Origin: Gnetum montanum
Taxonomy: Eukaryota > Streptophyta > Gnetopsida > Gnetales > Gnetaceae
Reading direction: 5' to 3'
Assembly: GCA_015680685.1 (NCBI GenBank)
Contig: MNCI01013629.1
Span: forward strand, 577,009-641,008
DNA length: 64,000 nucleotides
In this document: positions 25,251 through 37,391 of the stretch, in pieces
Layout: each line of letters begins with the position of its first letter
Position numbering within the stretch: position 1 is the first letter of the stretch
Made by a program: the position numbers and the translations under genes
Notes under the pieces: model-generated
Databases searched by the model: none
What the model was told of the DNA's origin: nothing
The model's input: only the letters and a program-made list of their open reading frames with translations

Positions 25251-26461
25251 AAGCTTGGATCACAAACATCCTAACATGATGAGTCGTAAAAACTGCTAAA
25301 AATCAAGTGATGTTTCTAGGCATCATGCTACCATAACAAAAATTTCACGTGAAAATAATGATAAAGACAACCCTTGAAAATATTTGAGAAATATTAACAC
25401 AACTATTAAATCATGGTATGTAGTGGGAAAATATTAAATAATTATTTACTATCAAATAATTAAATAAATATCAAATGTATTAAATATATATCCAATTTGG
25501 TATCTCTCCTCCATGACTAAGTTTCAAGACTTTAGATTTAAATCATAGCTAGAACACCAAGGACAAGAAAGATGAAGAACAAAACTTGTAAAAAAGTACT
25601 AATATGATTGTTGGGATAAAAAAATTATGAATTTTTGCTTATTTGTGATCACTAGAGGTAAAGTAAACCAAAAAATATAAATGAAAATGTGAAAAATGTG
25701 TTTGGGATTCCCCCACAATTTATAGTCATGCATTAATGCTAGGAGGTGCACTAGCATAGGGAGGATGTTAGCACATCCTTCCAAACCTAAGGGAGATATA
25801 AAACTCTAACATTAATGCTTAACTTACCTTTTTTATCACTAGGACCATGTGTGAGATCTACAACATGTCTAAAATCATCACTAATTAACCTAGCAAGGCA
25901 TGAAAAAAGCTAGACAATAAGAACATCATGATTTACCTTTAACAATATTAAGTATCATGGGAAATGAGTAGATTAATCCAAATATGCATTCCCATGAACC
26001 AAAGATGAGATAATAGGGGTCAAAATAATAGAAGAATGATTAGAACATAAAGAAAAATTAAAATATAGGCATAGATGAGATGAACTGAATGAAATTTATC
26101 ATGGTCAAACCTTAAGGCATAATAGAGTTGAGACTTACACAAGTGAAAGACCACTCAATTGCCTTATGTAATGCAACCCTCACCATCACTGGGAGATAAG
26201 CATTAAGTTACTTACATGAGATGTAAAATTACCAAGGATTTACAAGTGGATCTTCCCCATAGTAGACACTTTCCTTTCTTACGCTTGTAAAATGTGTTGA
26301 TGAGATACACATGGATTTGCAATAATTAATGAGACATGAGCATCAAATGTGAGTTTGTTCCCTTGGATTATCACATCTTATTCTTTACTTTCTTGATCAA
26401 CTTCCTATCACATATAATCATGGATAAGAAATCAAATGAAAGAGAAGGAGAGTGAAGCATG

Positions 26462-26505
<44 letters not shown>

Positions 26506-26984
26506 NTGAGAGTGTAACATCACTAGATTCTCAGATAACCATTTAATTAGCTCATGAAGCATGTGAGCACATCCTACACCCCATGAAAAATTTGCTACCA
26601 CATCCCATTATTTTTACTCATTCACATAATAGGGATTGATCTCCAAGCCTCTCTTCCAAGTACAGTGTCACACCTATCATTTCTAGTGCCATCTAGTCTT
26701 GATTGTTCTATGGTCTAATCACTGGTGGAACCAAACCAAGACAATGAGTGGCCAAATATCTAGAAATCAAGATTCTAGTTTGGTTTTGCTCCATTCATAC
26801 CTATACGCATACTAGGCTTCTTGAATTTAGCTCTACTAAAAACCTCTCATTGATCTCCTTAATTGCACTAACTAGTCCCGCATCCCCACATGAATGATAG
26901 TGTTCATGAATAAGAAGGAAAAACTTTTGGATTTGAATGGGATTAGGGTGAAGATGAAGGATGATGATGATTAATCCTTAAAAC
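25251..26984. other. AT-rich stretch without a gene
   Basis: Nothing coding recognised. Contains the GA microsatellite at 26,465-26,505. Confidence 0.5.
26465..26505 (+). repeat. GA dinucleotide microsatellite
   Basis: About 20 uninterrupted GA units, ended by an undetermined base (N) at 26,506. The repeat length in the assembly is therefore doubtful. Confidence 0.97.
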
Positions 26985-27894
26985 AAGTGATTAGGGATTT
27001 GGGTGGAAGCATAATTAATATCACCAAGATTTACTAAGAGAGAGACTTCTTGACCATCATGGCTGATGAACTGTCAATAAGGCATTTGTGTTGGTACATC
27101 CCAAGATGTGTTGGTACATATGCATTGATGTTGATCCTCCCAAAGCCTATATCAGTGCACATAACAATCATATTTATGGCACCTTTGGTCATTTTCTTAG
27201 CAATACTCTTGTAGTTTTATTCCATAGGACTTGGTAAAATTTTCTTTTGGGTCCCACAACATAGATTGAATTGATCATATAGAATTTTATTTGAGTGAAA
27301 GATGTACTTGGACATAGTTGCATGAATGGAAAAAAATCAAGATTTCTTCTCTCTGGTGTAGTACTTGGATTAGCTTAAGTTTACTTTTAAGAATTTTACT
27401 TTGTTGTACTTAAGCATTTAGTATTTTATTTTATTTCATGAATAATGTAGGTACAACTACTTCAAGCATGATATACAAACATTTGATAATCCCATAGTGA
27501 ATACATGGTACACCTAGTAGTAAGCACTTGGTAACCTTATAGTGTTAGTATACATTCAAGATGTGTACGAAAAGTGGGAACATATACTCTATGTTTAGGA
27601 TAGTCTAGTTATTAATTAGTTAAACTTCAATATTTCAACCATTTTCTTCCTTAATATGTTTTAAAATAAAAATGAAAAAAATTATCAATATGAATATTTG
27701 ACACCTCAATCACACTTAGTCATATAGATGAAGTTGACACAAGTGATGATTGGAAAGACAACGACTAGTAACACACATTTTTACCATTTAGGACATAGGC
27801 CACTCAGTTGAAGGTGTTCATAGAATTTTATCAGATCATGTGTACATGCTTGTGATTCATATGATTAAACATAGGGAATACCTACTACTCATCA
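26985..27894 (+). mobile_element. Decayed LTR of the TGATGAG family, possibly 5' LTR of the Athila-like relic
   Basis: Matches the solo LTR at 4,104 in order: TTTATTTGAGTG...TACTTGGACA (27,283), 'atttcatgaata', three 'cttggta/atttgataatcc' repeat remnants (27,480-27,540), AAGATGTGTACG, and an ending ACTCATCA at 27,894. The left end is estimated from the spacing in the solo LTR. It directly precedes a gag-pol relic in the same orientation, which makes it a candidate 5' LTR. Confidence 0.55.
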
Positions 27895-28232
27895 TTAGCA
27901 TTGTTGATGAGGATCATTATTCTTAGTCAGGTGTACTAAGTGTTTTTAAATAGTAACATCATACAAGGTCATTATACAGGTATAATGCATAATCCTTAAA
28001 AAATAATAATATTTTATTAAAGGCACAATACAAAAGAGCAAACTAAAAATGTCTTCTTCTCATAGGGTTGACTCACCACATGCTGATGATCTTAACAAGC
28101 AACATGAAAAAACTAGAATAAAATGTTGATGAGATACCTCAATAATTGAAGATTTTCTATGCTCATCCAGACCCATATTATCTAGATTTTACTTTCATCC
28201 TTCATCTAGATGAATAGCTATGTTAGAGAGAC

Positions 28233-29920
28233 TTGGAAGAAAATATTTTGTGTTCTAATCATTCAATTTCCTTAATGTTCATGGTAGCTCTAACAATGCT
28301 AGGGATTGAACCAGTAGCTCCAAAGTATCAAGTGAAGGAATACCTCTCTAGGGATTATCAACCAATAGAAACTGAACTTAGAAAAGATAAACTCATGGAG
28401 CTCCACCATGAAGCCTCCAAGGGTAAGAAGGTCCCAATCTTACTAACTTCACGTTCAAAGAAGGACAACATAGAACTTCCATCAGGGTGATCCTTGTGCC
28501 AAGTTCATCCTCTCTTTGGTGAGGATAATATGACTCATCAATGGTTATGATTAACCTTGGAAATTAATGAATGTAAAGTGAGGACTGGTCCCATAACTAG
28601 GGGAACCTCAAGGTCAAGATCCCCCAATTGTTCACAGAAAGAATAATCAAGGGACCAAAGAAGAGCGGTAACCTAGGACAACTCTCCTAGTCCTTCACCT
28701 TACTATCCTCCACATTGTTAGTATCTAACAAGGGGAAATGTGGCTAATATTAAAGGAGAAAAAATCAAGATAAAAATGGAGATGATAGAAGGCCCCATTG
28801 TAGAGATGAGAGGAAATAACATAGATAACAACAATAAGAGAAGGATGATCAGGAAAGAAGACATAGTAGATTGCATCATAGAAGACATGGATATGATAGG
28901 GGTCATTATGAATATGATGATTATGATGAGATTCTTCTTGCTACTAAAAGTATGATAAAAATCTCAAAGGAAGTTCATATTTTCACTAGGCATCAAAGGG
29001 ATAGCTGGATCAAATGGCTTGATATGAATAACATTCCTAAGTTTGAAGGAGGATTTAATGTTAACTGGAAACATCATTGTAAGCCTTCCATGATGATTGT
29101 GCCTTGAAAAAAATTGAGAATGAGTGGAAGAAGCTCAAATTATTCCCTAGAATACTCATTAAAGAAGCTAAGTGTTGGTACTATTCTTTAGAGGTAGAAT
29201 CTATTCATGGATGAAGTACAATGTTGGATATGTTCAACGATAAATATCAAACATACTCCAAGGTGTCTAACTTGAGGAAAAAAATTTAAAGGTGGAAAAA
29301 ATGTAATCATGAATCCCTTGATGTAGCCTTGAAAAGGTATTACTCTCTTCTACATTAATGCCTAGGCCATGATTTCTCTCAAAAGGAACAACTTCATCAT
29401 GTAATATATGGGCTCAAGAATAAAACCAAAGAGACTCTTGGGATTTATGCCAAAGGAAGATTATTAGAAATGAGAGTCTATCATATCCAAAGGCTTATTG
29501 ATCAAGTGGATAAGGAAGAAGGAGAATTAAAAAAGAGAGAAAGTGTAGAGGAGTATCACAAGGATCCCTCCTTTTGTAGAAGGGACATACGTCTCTAGGA
29601 TCCTACGGAGAAAGCACCACTAGAGGAGGTGGTACAAAGGAATAACTTCATAATTAAAAAATCCATCATAGAGATGTCAACTAATATGGATAAAATGTAG
29701 GACTTCTTGGATGAGAAGTTCCAAATAGCTCTAAAACTTATGGAGGAAAAAATAGAGTAGAAGAACAAAGATAAGGATAGAAGAAGAAGGAAGCATGTTG
29801 GGAAGGACTACTATCAGTAGAAAGGTAAGGCTATGGTAGTTGATGAGGTTGTAAATTTTGAAACATAAGAAGAAGGGTGTGACATCTACCAATATGAACA
29901 TCCCAAGAGATGTTGTCTTG
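28233..29920 (+). pseudogene. Decayed gag of an Athila-like Ty3/gypsy element
   Basis: An open stretch at 28,233-28,490 (85 codons, charged) is followed by capsid-like blocks around 29,100-29,560: AKCWYYSL, LDMFNDKYQ, NHESLDVALKRYYSLLH, EQLHHVIYGLKNKTKETLG, and a lysine/glutamate-rich tail to about 29,870. In Athila-type Gag the corresponding motifs are W-x-x-x-L, FL-x-K(Y/F), ESL-x-x-AWERFK-x-LL and a Y-x-GL block. Several stops; dead. Confidence 0.6.
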
Positions 29921-30639
29921 TATTGTCACACTTATAAGAATCTAGGGTTTATGCCTCGAACCCAAAGTTTGCTAGAAGGAAATTACCCACAAGACAATTA
30001 TCGATAATTTTTTCACCAATAATAGTATTATCCAAGTGGAGCATCACCTCGACCTCAAGATTATTATTACCAATGGAAAAACCCACAATTGTAGGGGATG
30101 TTACCATCAAGATAACTATATCCTTACCACCAACTAGACCCATATGAACACTATGTCAAACAACTCATGTCTCCTAGTGGCTCTACAAGCCATACTTATT
30201 TTTCCCATCATTACTACCCCATATATACCATACACCAACCAATATCTCATTTTACTTACACTCCTGATTATCCACCACAACACTTTGCACCTTACACTTC
30301 CACTTCAATACTACCAACATAGCCTATGAAAGGTAAGATAACACTATAGCCTTAACAATGCAATGCCACGTGGGCCATAAATTTATATTAGGATAACAAT
30401 TCAAATGGTTTTGAGTGTAAGCCTTGGAAAAGGGATTTCTTTAGACCTAAAATTTTACCAAAATCATCATAGGCATTTGTAGCCATGAATTCTTCTCAAA
30501 ATGCTCCAGAGATACTCATCAAGCTATCTTCAAACTAACGAATACAAAATGTACATGCTATCATATTGACACATGCATTCATAAACTATATAAAGGTAGG
30601 ATATCAACCCAGGGAAAAAATGATCTTAGAAGTTCTCTA

Positions 30640-30985
30640 ATTTATTTTCAAATTATAGAAATTGATCCATAGAAAGCTCTACTAGACTTAGGTTCTAAGA
30701 TGAACTTAATTTCTCAAGAAATATATAAAACTTGGAACCTACCTCCACTTAAAAAATGTAATATTGGGTTGAATATTGTTGATTAATCCATCACCATCCC
30801 TTTGGGATTGGTAAAGGATATTGTGACCATTATGTGTAGACAATCATATCCAATGGATTTCCTAGTCATCCATGTAGATAACTATAATAAGGACTTCTTA
30901 ATTATCATGAGATGAGCTTGGCTAAGTACAATTGATGCCAAGATAGGGATTAGAGACCTCTACTTAGAAATCTCCAAGGAAAATA
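30640..30985 (+). pseudogene. Decayed aspartic protease domain
   Basis: Reads ALLDLGSKMNLISQEIYK, then IPLGLVKDIV and YPMDFLVIHVD. Relatives have LLDLGASVNLLP, a retropepsin motif in which the catalytic Asp sits in D-[LT]-G. The upstream 29,921-30,639 is a linker with no recognised domain. In-frame stops are present. Confidence 0.6.
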
Positions 30986-31053
30986 AATTTATAAAGATTG
31001 AGAAGAATAGGGTTTAATGAATCACGTACAATGATATAGGACCACTCGTTTAA

Positions 31054-32130
31054 CAATGAGTGGTTAAGATCACTTGTTATTGTACTAAAGAAAGAGGGAC
31101 AATGGAGAGATTGTATGGACTTTAGATTATTGAACATAAATATGGAACAAAAGGGGAAGCTACCAAAGGTGGTCAAAAAATGACTAATAGCCTTTGCTTG
31201 GTCATATGATGAATTAAAATGAATATATCCTCATATATAATCTTTATAGATTCTACTATTAAACCCAAGAGGTAGTCATAAATAAGGTTGAATCCAAAAC
31301 TAAAGCAAGGTGTTAAAAATGAAGTTGAAAAGCTTCTCAAAGTAGGATTCCTATATCCAATGATAGTGAGTGGTTAAGCCCACTTGTTATTGTACTAAAT
31401 AAAGAGGGATAATGGAGAGCTTGTATAGACTTGAAGTTACTAAACATGGCTACATTTAAAGATCATTTTCCATTACCATTTGTGGACCAAGTATTGGACA
31501 CAATTGTAGGGCATAACTATTATATTTTTTTGAATGGGTATAGTGGGTATAATCAAATAATAATTACTTTAGAAGACTAGGCCAAAACAACTTTCACAAG
31601 TCCCTAGGGGACTTTCACATACAAAAAGATGCCCTTTGGCCTATGTAATTCTCATGAAGCCTTCCAAAGTCTAGACCTAATTATCTTTTAGCAACAAAAT
31701 AGTAGTGGTGTGAAAGTCTTCATGAATGGATTCTCCATTTATGATGCTAATTTTGAACAAGCATTGGACCATTTTAAGTAAGTATTAAAATGATGTGTGA
31801 AGATAAACTTGTGGTTAACTAGAAAAAAATCCACTTGATGGTCCAAGATGGAATTGTTTTGGGGCATAGAATTTTAGGGAAAGGAATTGAGATACATCCT
31901 AAAAAAATAAAGGTTATCCAAGGAGTTATCAAATAATCTCAAACTATCAAAGATATAAGGTCATTCCTTGGTTATACTAGTTTCTATAGGCATTTTATTG
32001 AAAACTTCTCTAAAATTGCAAAACCACTAGTTAAGCTTATAAAGAAGAATGTAGCCTTTGAATGGACTAGGGAATGTGAATAAATATTCTGACACTTATC
32101 ATTGAAGATCATAGAAAAACAAATTCTACA
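31054..32130 (+). pseudogene. Decayed RT with an internal duplication
   Basis: RT blocks: SPLVIVLNKEG, CIDLKLLN, DHFPLPFVDQVLD, FLNGYSGYNQIIIT, TYKKMPFGLCNSHEAFQ. The YVDD/FMDD box region is ruined. A segment of about 90 bp is present twice, at 31,054-31,141 and 31,361-31,447, each reading TGGTTAAG...CACTTGTTATTGTACTAAA. The first copy is followed by the KLPKVVKK/FAWSYDEL text that should come before RT, so the duplication scrambled the order. Confidence 0.65.
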
Positions 32131-32139
32131 TGCTCCTAA

Positions 32140-32520
32140 TTTGTCCAATCCTTTCCACATCATGATAGATCCATCCAACTATGCATTGGGAGTGGTACTC
32201 AGGTAAATGAATGATAAAAAATGTCCATATTATATCCATTGTATAAGTAAGGGAATTTTGAATGAAAAACTTAACTATATCACTAAAAAAAAGGAACTAA
32301 TGATGATGGTGTATGCTTTAGAGAAATTCATGCACTATGTTCTTGGATATCTAATTTTTGTGCACATTGATCAAAGTGCAACTCACTTCTTGATGAAAAA
32401 ACTAGCAGTGAGCCCTTGTGTTATATAGTGGTTGATGATCTTGTAGGAGTTTAATATTACAATGGTGGATAAAAGTGGAATCGAGGATGTAGTTGTAGAT
32501 CATTTGTCTCAATTAAGATG
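32140..32520 (+). pseudogene. Decayed RNase H domain (Athila-like)
   Basis: Reads MIDPSNYALGVVL, NYITKKKELMMMVYALEKFMHYVLG, VHIDQSATHFLMKK, then the connection VVVDHLSQL. Relatives have the DASDYAVGAVL / EKELLAVVFALEKFR / TDHAALK / ADHLSRL signatures. A single RNase H and no archaeal-type second domain distinguish this element from the Tat copies. Confidence 0.7.
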
Positions 32521-32559
32521 GAATAACAATAATAACAAAGAGATCTTATCCAATTAATT

Positions 32560-33465
32560 TCTAGATGAAGTTATCTTTGCTAAGGAAACCAAAGTTCATG
32601 CATTGATGATCACAAATTGGTATAATGAATTTCTCTTATATCTACTTGTACATGAGACTCCTATTGAATGGGATCATAGAAAGAAACAATATTTTCTTCA
32701 CTAGGTTAAACACTACATAGAGATCAAAGATAACATCTTTAAGGTTTGTATTGATGGCTTAGTATGATGATGTGTATATAATTTAGATCAATTGAGAGTC
32801 CTCCAAGATGGTCATGAGGGTCCATATAGGAGTCATTATGTAGAAAGAAGGATAGAAACAAAGATTCTGATGGTAGGATATTTTTAGCCAATAATCTTTA
32901 GGGATGATTACCATTTCTCTCATTTATGTAGGAGGTGCTAATGAGATGGGGGGATGATAACTAGAATGAAAGGGCCACAATAGTGGGTTTAATCACTAGA
33001 GCCTTTTAAACTTTGGAGAATTAACTTCATGGGATCCATCACTCCCATGTCGAATGGGAAGTCATACATTATTGTTACTATTGACTACTATACCATGCAG
33101 GCTAATTTTACATCCGTTTCTTACCATACCTCTACTACTACAGCTCGTTTCTTCCAATAATAAATGGTAAATAGGTCTGGTATGCCTAGAACAATAATTT
33201 TTGATAGTGAAACATATTTCATAGGTGCTACATTTTGCAAGTCAATGCAACACTTGGGGGTGCAACATAAACTCACAACACCTTATCACCCTCAAGCCAA
33301 CAGTCAAGCAAAGGTAACCAATAGGGAGATCTCTCAAATTCTAACATGAACCATCAATAGATATAGGAAATATTCAAGTACCAAAATTAATGATGTCCTT
33401 TGAGCATATCGGTCAACATGGAAACTTCCTATCAACTAATTTACCTATAAGTTAGTGTATGGAAA
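32560..33465 (+). pseudogene. Decayed integrase (Athila-like)
   Basis: Segments seen: DGHEGPYRSHY (zinc-finger region), LWRINFMGSI, KSYIIVTIDYY, GMPRTIIFDSETYF, FCKSMQHLGVQHKLTTPYHPQANSQAKVTNREISQIL and FTYKLVYGN. The YHPQ(A/T)N-x-QAEVSNREIKQIL signature supports the assignment. The second catalytic Asp (TDGGTHF in relatives) sits in FDSETYF. The open frame at 33,164-33,349 is the best-preserved part. Confidence 0.75.
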
Positions 33466-33719
33466 TTTATCCAAACTTTCAACTTAAACTCTAATAAAAA
33501 AATAACTTTTAGTTAACTTAAACTAATAAACTCTAATTTATCTATAAGTTAGTGTATGAAACTAACTAACTAACTCTAATAAAAAAATAGCTTTTGAGTC
33601 TCATTTTGATTTAGAGTTTGCATGGATAAAAAATAATTTCACTATACAAAGAATTTGGACACTTTGAAAAAAATGGTAAGTGCCTATTGGATGGATTGAG
33701 ATGAGATGAATCCTTTACA
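33466..33719. other. Short non-coding stretch with a direct repeat
   Basis: ATTTA(C/T)CTATAAGTTAGTGTATG occurs inside integrase at about 33,439 and again at about 33,537. Each copy is followed by ACTCTAATAAAAAAATA, so about 95 bp is duplicated. Nothing coding. Confidence 0.6.
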
Positions 33720-34917
33720 CCATGCCTAGAGGTGGAGGCTCTTATGACATGGAGGATCCTTCATCATGTACTTACTCTACTAGAGGCCTAGGCTATCTTG
33801 CTACTACTACAAAAAGTAGGAAGACATCCAAAAGTTCTTTCATTTTTCCTCCTTACCTTGTGAATCATAAATGGTATAGGCTACTTTACCTAGATGAGCT
33901 AGTGTTGGTATATCCCATGGGAAGAGCAGTGTGGGGAACATTTCCTTCATGTTGACAAACTAGGCTATGAATTTACATTCAAAGTCAAATGTATATACTA
34001 GGTTCTATAATTCTTGATAGTCACTTATTCATTTGGTTAGGTTCTCAACAATTGATCTTTAGTTGGTGAATTTTCTTCTGAGAACTTCAAGCTTTGTGTT
34101 GGCCTCTTCCAACTTTTATTTGGTCTCCTTGTGGGAGGAGGTAAGAATTGGCCACTTGCTTTTCCAATTCTAATTTGGGCCTCCTTGTTGTTAGCATTAC
34201 CAATTTTGCACATTGGATATTAGCACGTTCCATATATTTTATCATCTCCTTAATCTATAACTCCTTTAGGTATCTTTCTACTTGGTTGTATGTATTGATA
34301 CCATCAAGGATGGGCTACCAAACATCATATCATTATTGGAGTTACTAGAAAGTCTCATTTATCTTCACCTTTGCTAACTTTATTTCCTTCTCATTAATTT
34401 CTTTGAGCATCCTGATGTGGTTCCTATAATGATTTTTGACTCATTCATACTTTAGTATCTCATTTTTCTAGCTAATGACCTCAATTGCAATCTTCTAGTG
34501 AACAATACAAACCTCCTTCATTAAGAGATTTTTGTTCTCTACAACCAACCTTCTCAAATCAAGGTTTACCTTGGTAAGCTATTCTTATTACTAGCAAATG
34601 TATTCAACCATCTAGTCCTTGAGTTGCTCAACATTTGCAGGTAATGATTATCTCAAGTTAGCACAAAATTTTCCTTGTGAACTTGTTAAAGATCATAACT
34701 AGATAAATTCATCATCGCCTCCAATAGTAATGCATCAAAGATTATCATTTATTTTGCATTCTTAACCTCTTGGAATCTTTGTTGAAGTTGTTGAAAAGAT
34801 TCATCTTTGGTGAGCTCTAGCCTAAGAATGGCAAGGTCTAATAAGTGGGCTCTAATTTTTTCAATCTTAGCAATCAATTGTTAATTGATAATAGTGGACT
34901 CCTTGAGTTATACATTC
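33720..34917 (-). pseudogene. Decayed minus-strand coiled-coil gene
   Basis: On the minus strand many short open pieces are rich in Lys/Glu/Leu heptad-like text, such as ENKNLLMKEV, RMLKEINEKEIKLAKVKI and LEEANTKLEVLRRK. Further down they reach EMFPTLLFPWDIPT. A coiled coil followed by a Phe-Pro-rich segment is also the order in exon 7 of the antisense gene at 46,690-47,481 (coiled coil, then TMVFPGNQATIPTFFPDPP). Homology is possible but weak. Confidence 0.3.
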
Positions 34918-35867
34918 TTGATTGATGAGTGGCGAGGTACCCCTACACTCAACCATACGAATACGAGCGTGTGCGTGCGATCCGGTCGAACTCTGCAGAC
35001 TAAATGTCTTAACGCCACAAGAAACACTTGGGGTTAATCGTTCGTTGTCTTCCTAGGCTTGCTTATATGTGTCATGGTGTATGGTTAAGCAAGTCTAAGG
35101 TATATGATTTTTTTAGTATTTTTTAGTTTATCTCCTAAGCTATGAGGGAAAGGGTTGAGAAACTAACTAACTCTAACTAATGTCCTAAGTCTAAATTAAC
35201 TAGCGTCAGCATCCGTTCCCACTTACCGGACACACCCTGAACTATGCAACTGTGGCTACCAAATGCTAATCGTTGCTGGGACCACCACACGTAATGCAAG
35301 TGCTCGAAGTGGTCATACTGAGGCACCTATTTAGCTTAAGTGTGATAAGCAGCCGATTCCTTGGCTAGCCATACACACCCGTGGATGCTCGTAGCCAAGT
35401 CGTACTTATCACATGTTCTAGCTTAGGATGAGTAGCCGATTCCTTAACTAGCCATACATATTGGACTACCATTGGGAATACCAAGCGCAGATCTTGGAAT
35501 ACGCTACTAGGTTACCAAGCAGCCAATGCTCATAGTTAAGTCGTACTCACGTGTTGCGACGAGCAGCTGATTCCTTGATTAGCCGTACATATTCGTAGAT
35601 GCTCGTAATCAAGTCGTACTCGTACGCACTAGGAAAGTAATAAATAACAATGAAATAAAACCATGTACTGTAAGGTTTATCCAATCAAGTTTGCGTTTAT
35701 TGCCGTACACAACTTGTGTTCAGGTTACAAAGTTGCTCGAATAAAGAGCTGTTCACTCTAGGACTCCTACTGCAGGCACATGAGAAAAATTCTAACTCTG
35801 GAGGGATCAAACTGCCAGAGCTTCACTACTTCTAGCCAGGATTGGAAAATAAGGGAAGTGCCACCTC

Positions 35868-35875
35868 TTTTTTAT
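35868..35875 (-). promoter_or_regulatory. TATA box of the minus-strand LTR
   Basis: TATAAAAA on the minus strand, just downstream of the palindromic array, at the same place as the TATA box at 4,268 in the solo LTR. Confidence 0.6.
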
Positions 35876-35884
35876 AGATATGGC

Positions 35885-35997
35885 GGCGGACCGCGATATT
35901 GCATACGCGATATCGCAGGGAAAGACGCGATATCGTGTACGCGATATCGCATGGGATGCGATATCGCGGTGGCCGCGATATCGTGGCAGTATGCATG
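35885..35997 (-). repeat. CpG-rich palindromic array in U3
   Basis: Repeated GCGATATCGC and GATATCG(C/T)G units around GTACGC or GCATACGC centres, as at 4,128-4,252. Some CpGs have decayed to CA/TG. Confidence 0.8.
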
Positions 35998-36010
35998 TCG
36001 CGTCTCATCA

Positions 36011-36066
36011 TACCCCCATGACTGAATGAAAACTTGTCCTTGAGTTCCTTACAATGATATCAAGGA
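36011..36066 (-). promoter_or_regulatory. 3' untranslated end and polypurine tract of the minus-strand element
   Basis: On the minus strand it reads GGAACTCAAGGACAAG... and ends ATGGGGGTA immediately before TGATGAG. A G-run directly 5' of the LTR start is the expected polypurine tract. The 'aactcaaggacaagtttt' text resembles the conserved 3' end of plant Ty3/gypsy elements. Confidence 0.6.
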
Positions 36067-37119
36067 TTAAAACTGGGATGTACAGATCGCTACATGAAGT
36101 ACCCCATTATCGTCAATAGTCAAATCAGGGGTGGGTTCATCTGCCTCCATGGGGCCAAACCACGTTAATACCCGAACGATCTCAACAACCAAGAGAAAAG
36201 GTTCAGTGTCCCTGCAAGCAACCAAAATGCCATGGTAAATCAACCATGTAGGAAAATGCGATGGAGAATAAAATTTCACATTATAGGCCGACACTTAGAA
36301 AAATTGCTAACTATTTACGCTCGGCGTATACGCTAGGCGTATACACTGTCAAAACTGTTTCTGCTCGCCGTATACACTGTAAAACTAGTTTACGCTGCGA
36401 AAACAGTCCTCGCCCTGAAAACAGGTCTACGCTATACACTTAGAAAAAATTACAAACCGTTCACACTCAACGTATATGCTATAGAAAATCATCAGCATAT
36501 ACGCTATGAAACCCTTTACAGTCAGCGTATACGTCGTGGAAAATAGTCAGCGTATACACTATTCAAACTGCTAGCGTATACGCCGTGTAAATAGTCTACG
36601 CAGGACACTGTAAATGATCTATGAACAGTCAACGTATACGCTGATAAAATCATCTACACTTCATGCCAGTAAAATTTGTTTACGCTATGCATTGACGAAA
36701 ACTGATTACGCTACAAACAACTTAGGCTACGTGCAGTATACGCTCTACGCTATAGAAATCCTCTACGCTATCTGTCTATGTTGACTGTCTACACTGGGTG
36801 TATACGCCAAGGAAATTGTCTACGCTAACTATCTATGCCGGGCATATACACCGAAACCCTCTATGCTGACCGACTACGCTAAGAAACTTGTACAGATGAA
36901 AAAAACTAACAGAGGTAGGATCAGAGCCTACCTATGTGACGATCCAGACCACGATGGAATCCCTGGCCTAGGCAGACACTGTAGCATGGCCTCGCTCTCC
37001 TCCGCGAAAGTCAAGTCAGGTCCCTTCCTCCCTTGGCCTTCCACTTCCTTGCCTTTGCCCATCTTGGCATTCTCTACTCTGGGATTGACAGGTTTACACT
37101 GAAGGTCTAAACTGCTCAC
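36067..37119 (-). CDS. Possible two-exon minus-strand gene, unknown product
   Basis: Exon 1 (37,119-36,932) starts with Met-Ser-Ser-Leu or, later, MGKGKEVEGQGRKGP. It ends at a donor CATAG|GTAGGC. Exon 2 (36,211-36,067) starts after TTGCTTGCAG and ends at a TAA. Phase is kept (AG|G makes Arg), giving 110 residues with an acidic end (PMEADEPTPDLTIDDNG). I do not recognise the protein. It has a TATA box upstream (37,382-37,391, minus) and its intron is filled by a TACGCT-rich repeat. Its stop lies 56 bp before the purine tract of the adjacent LTR. It could be retroelement-internal, or a remnant of an antisense gene belonging to the RT at 37,755. Confidence 0.4.
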
Positions 37120-37345
37120 ACTTACGCTAAACCTCTATGCTGGGGTCTAAGTCTCTACACTGACACTTGAACCTCTACGCTCACGCTGAGCCTCTACGCC
37201 GAAGTTGGAAGTTTACGCTTACGCCGGAGTTGGAAGTTTACGCTAGGGTTTGGGTCGTTTACGCTTACGCTTAGGTTTCATCGTCTACACTTACGCTCAG
37301 GATTTACGGTTACACTCAGGATTTATGCTCGATGTCTACGCTTGT
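36297..37345. repeat. TACGCT/GCGTATAC-rich irregular repeat
   Basis: Dozens of TACGCT, GCGTATACGC and one-step variants occur at 10-35 bp spacing in an otherwise unique background, interrupted by the exon-1 segment (36,932-37,119). The same TTACGC/GCGTAA word is abundant in the LTRs and spacers of copies A and B. No regular period. Confidence 0.75.
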
Positions 37346-37381
37346 TGCAAATTCCATGTGGTAACAAATGATGCCCTTGCC

Positions 37382-37391
37382 CTATTTATAG
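37382..37391 (-). promoter_or_regulatory. Minus-strand TATA box
   Basis: CTATAAATAG on the minus strand, preceded by GC-rich (GGCGGCGGCAACGTCGGAGCG) sequence. It lies 263 bp upstream of the first ATG of the two-exon minus-strand gene and 363 bp before the RT exon of the plus-strand relic. In copy A the antisense TATA-like box lies 256 bp before the RT exon. Confidence 0.5.

Larger units (their letters stand above)
34923..36010 (-). mobile_element. LTR of the TGATGAG family, minus orientation (3' LTR)
   Basis: Reverse-complement relative of the solo LTR 4,104-5,140, of 1,088 bp, with the same TGATGAG...CTCATCA ends, U3 palindromes (35,885-35,997), TATA box (35,868-35,875) and R/U5 repeats. 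Flanks TTGAT (left) and TACCC (right) do not match, so this is not a clean solo LTR. On the right lies a purine tract when read on the minus strand, so internal element sequence is retained and this is the 3' LTR of a minus-strand element. Confidence 0.85.

Noticed and set aside
26371-26601. Minus-strand frame with a Ser-Leu repeat
   Set aside because: The repeat is the translated GA microsatellite and contains an undetermined base.
28718-28906. Hydrophobic minus-strand frame as a membrane protein
   Set aside because: It is the reverse of Lys/Met/Ile-rich decayed gag text; hydrophobicity follows from the AT-rich complement.
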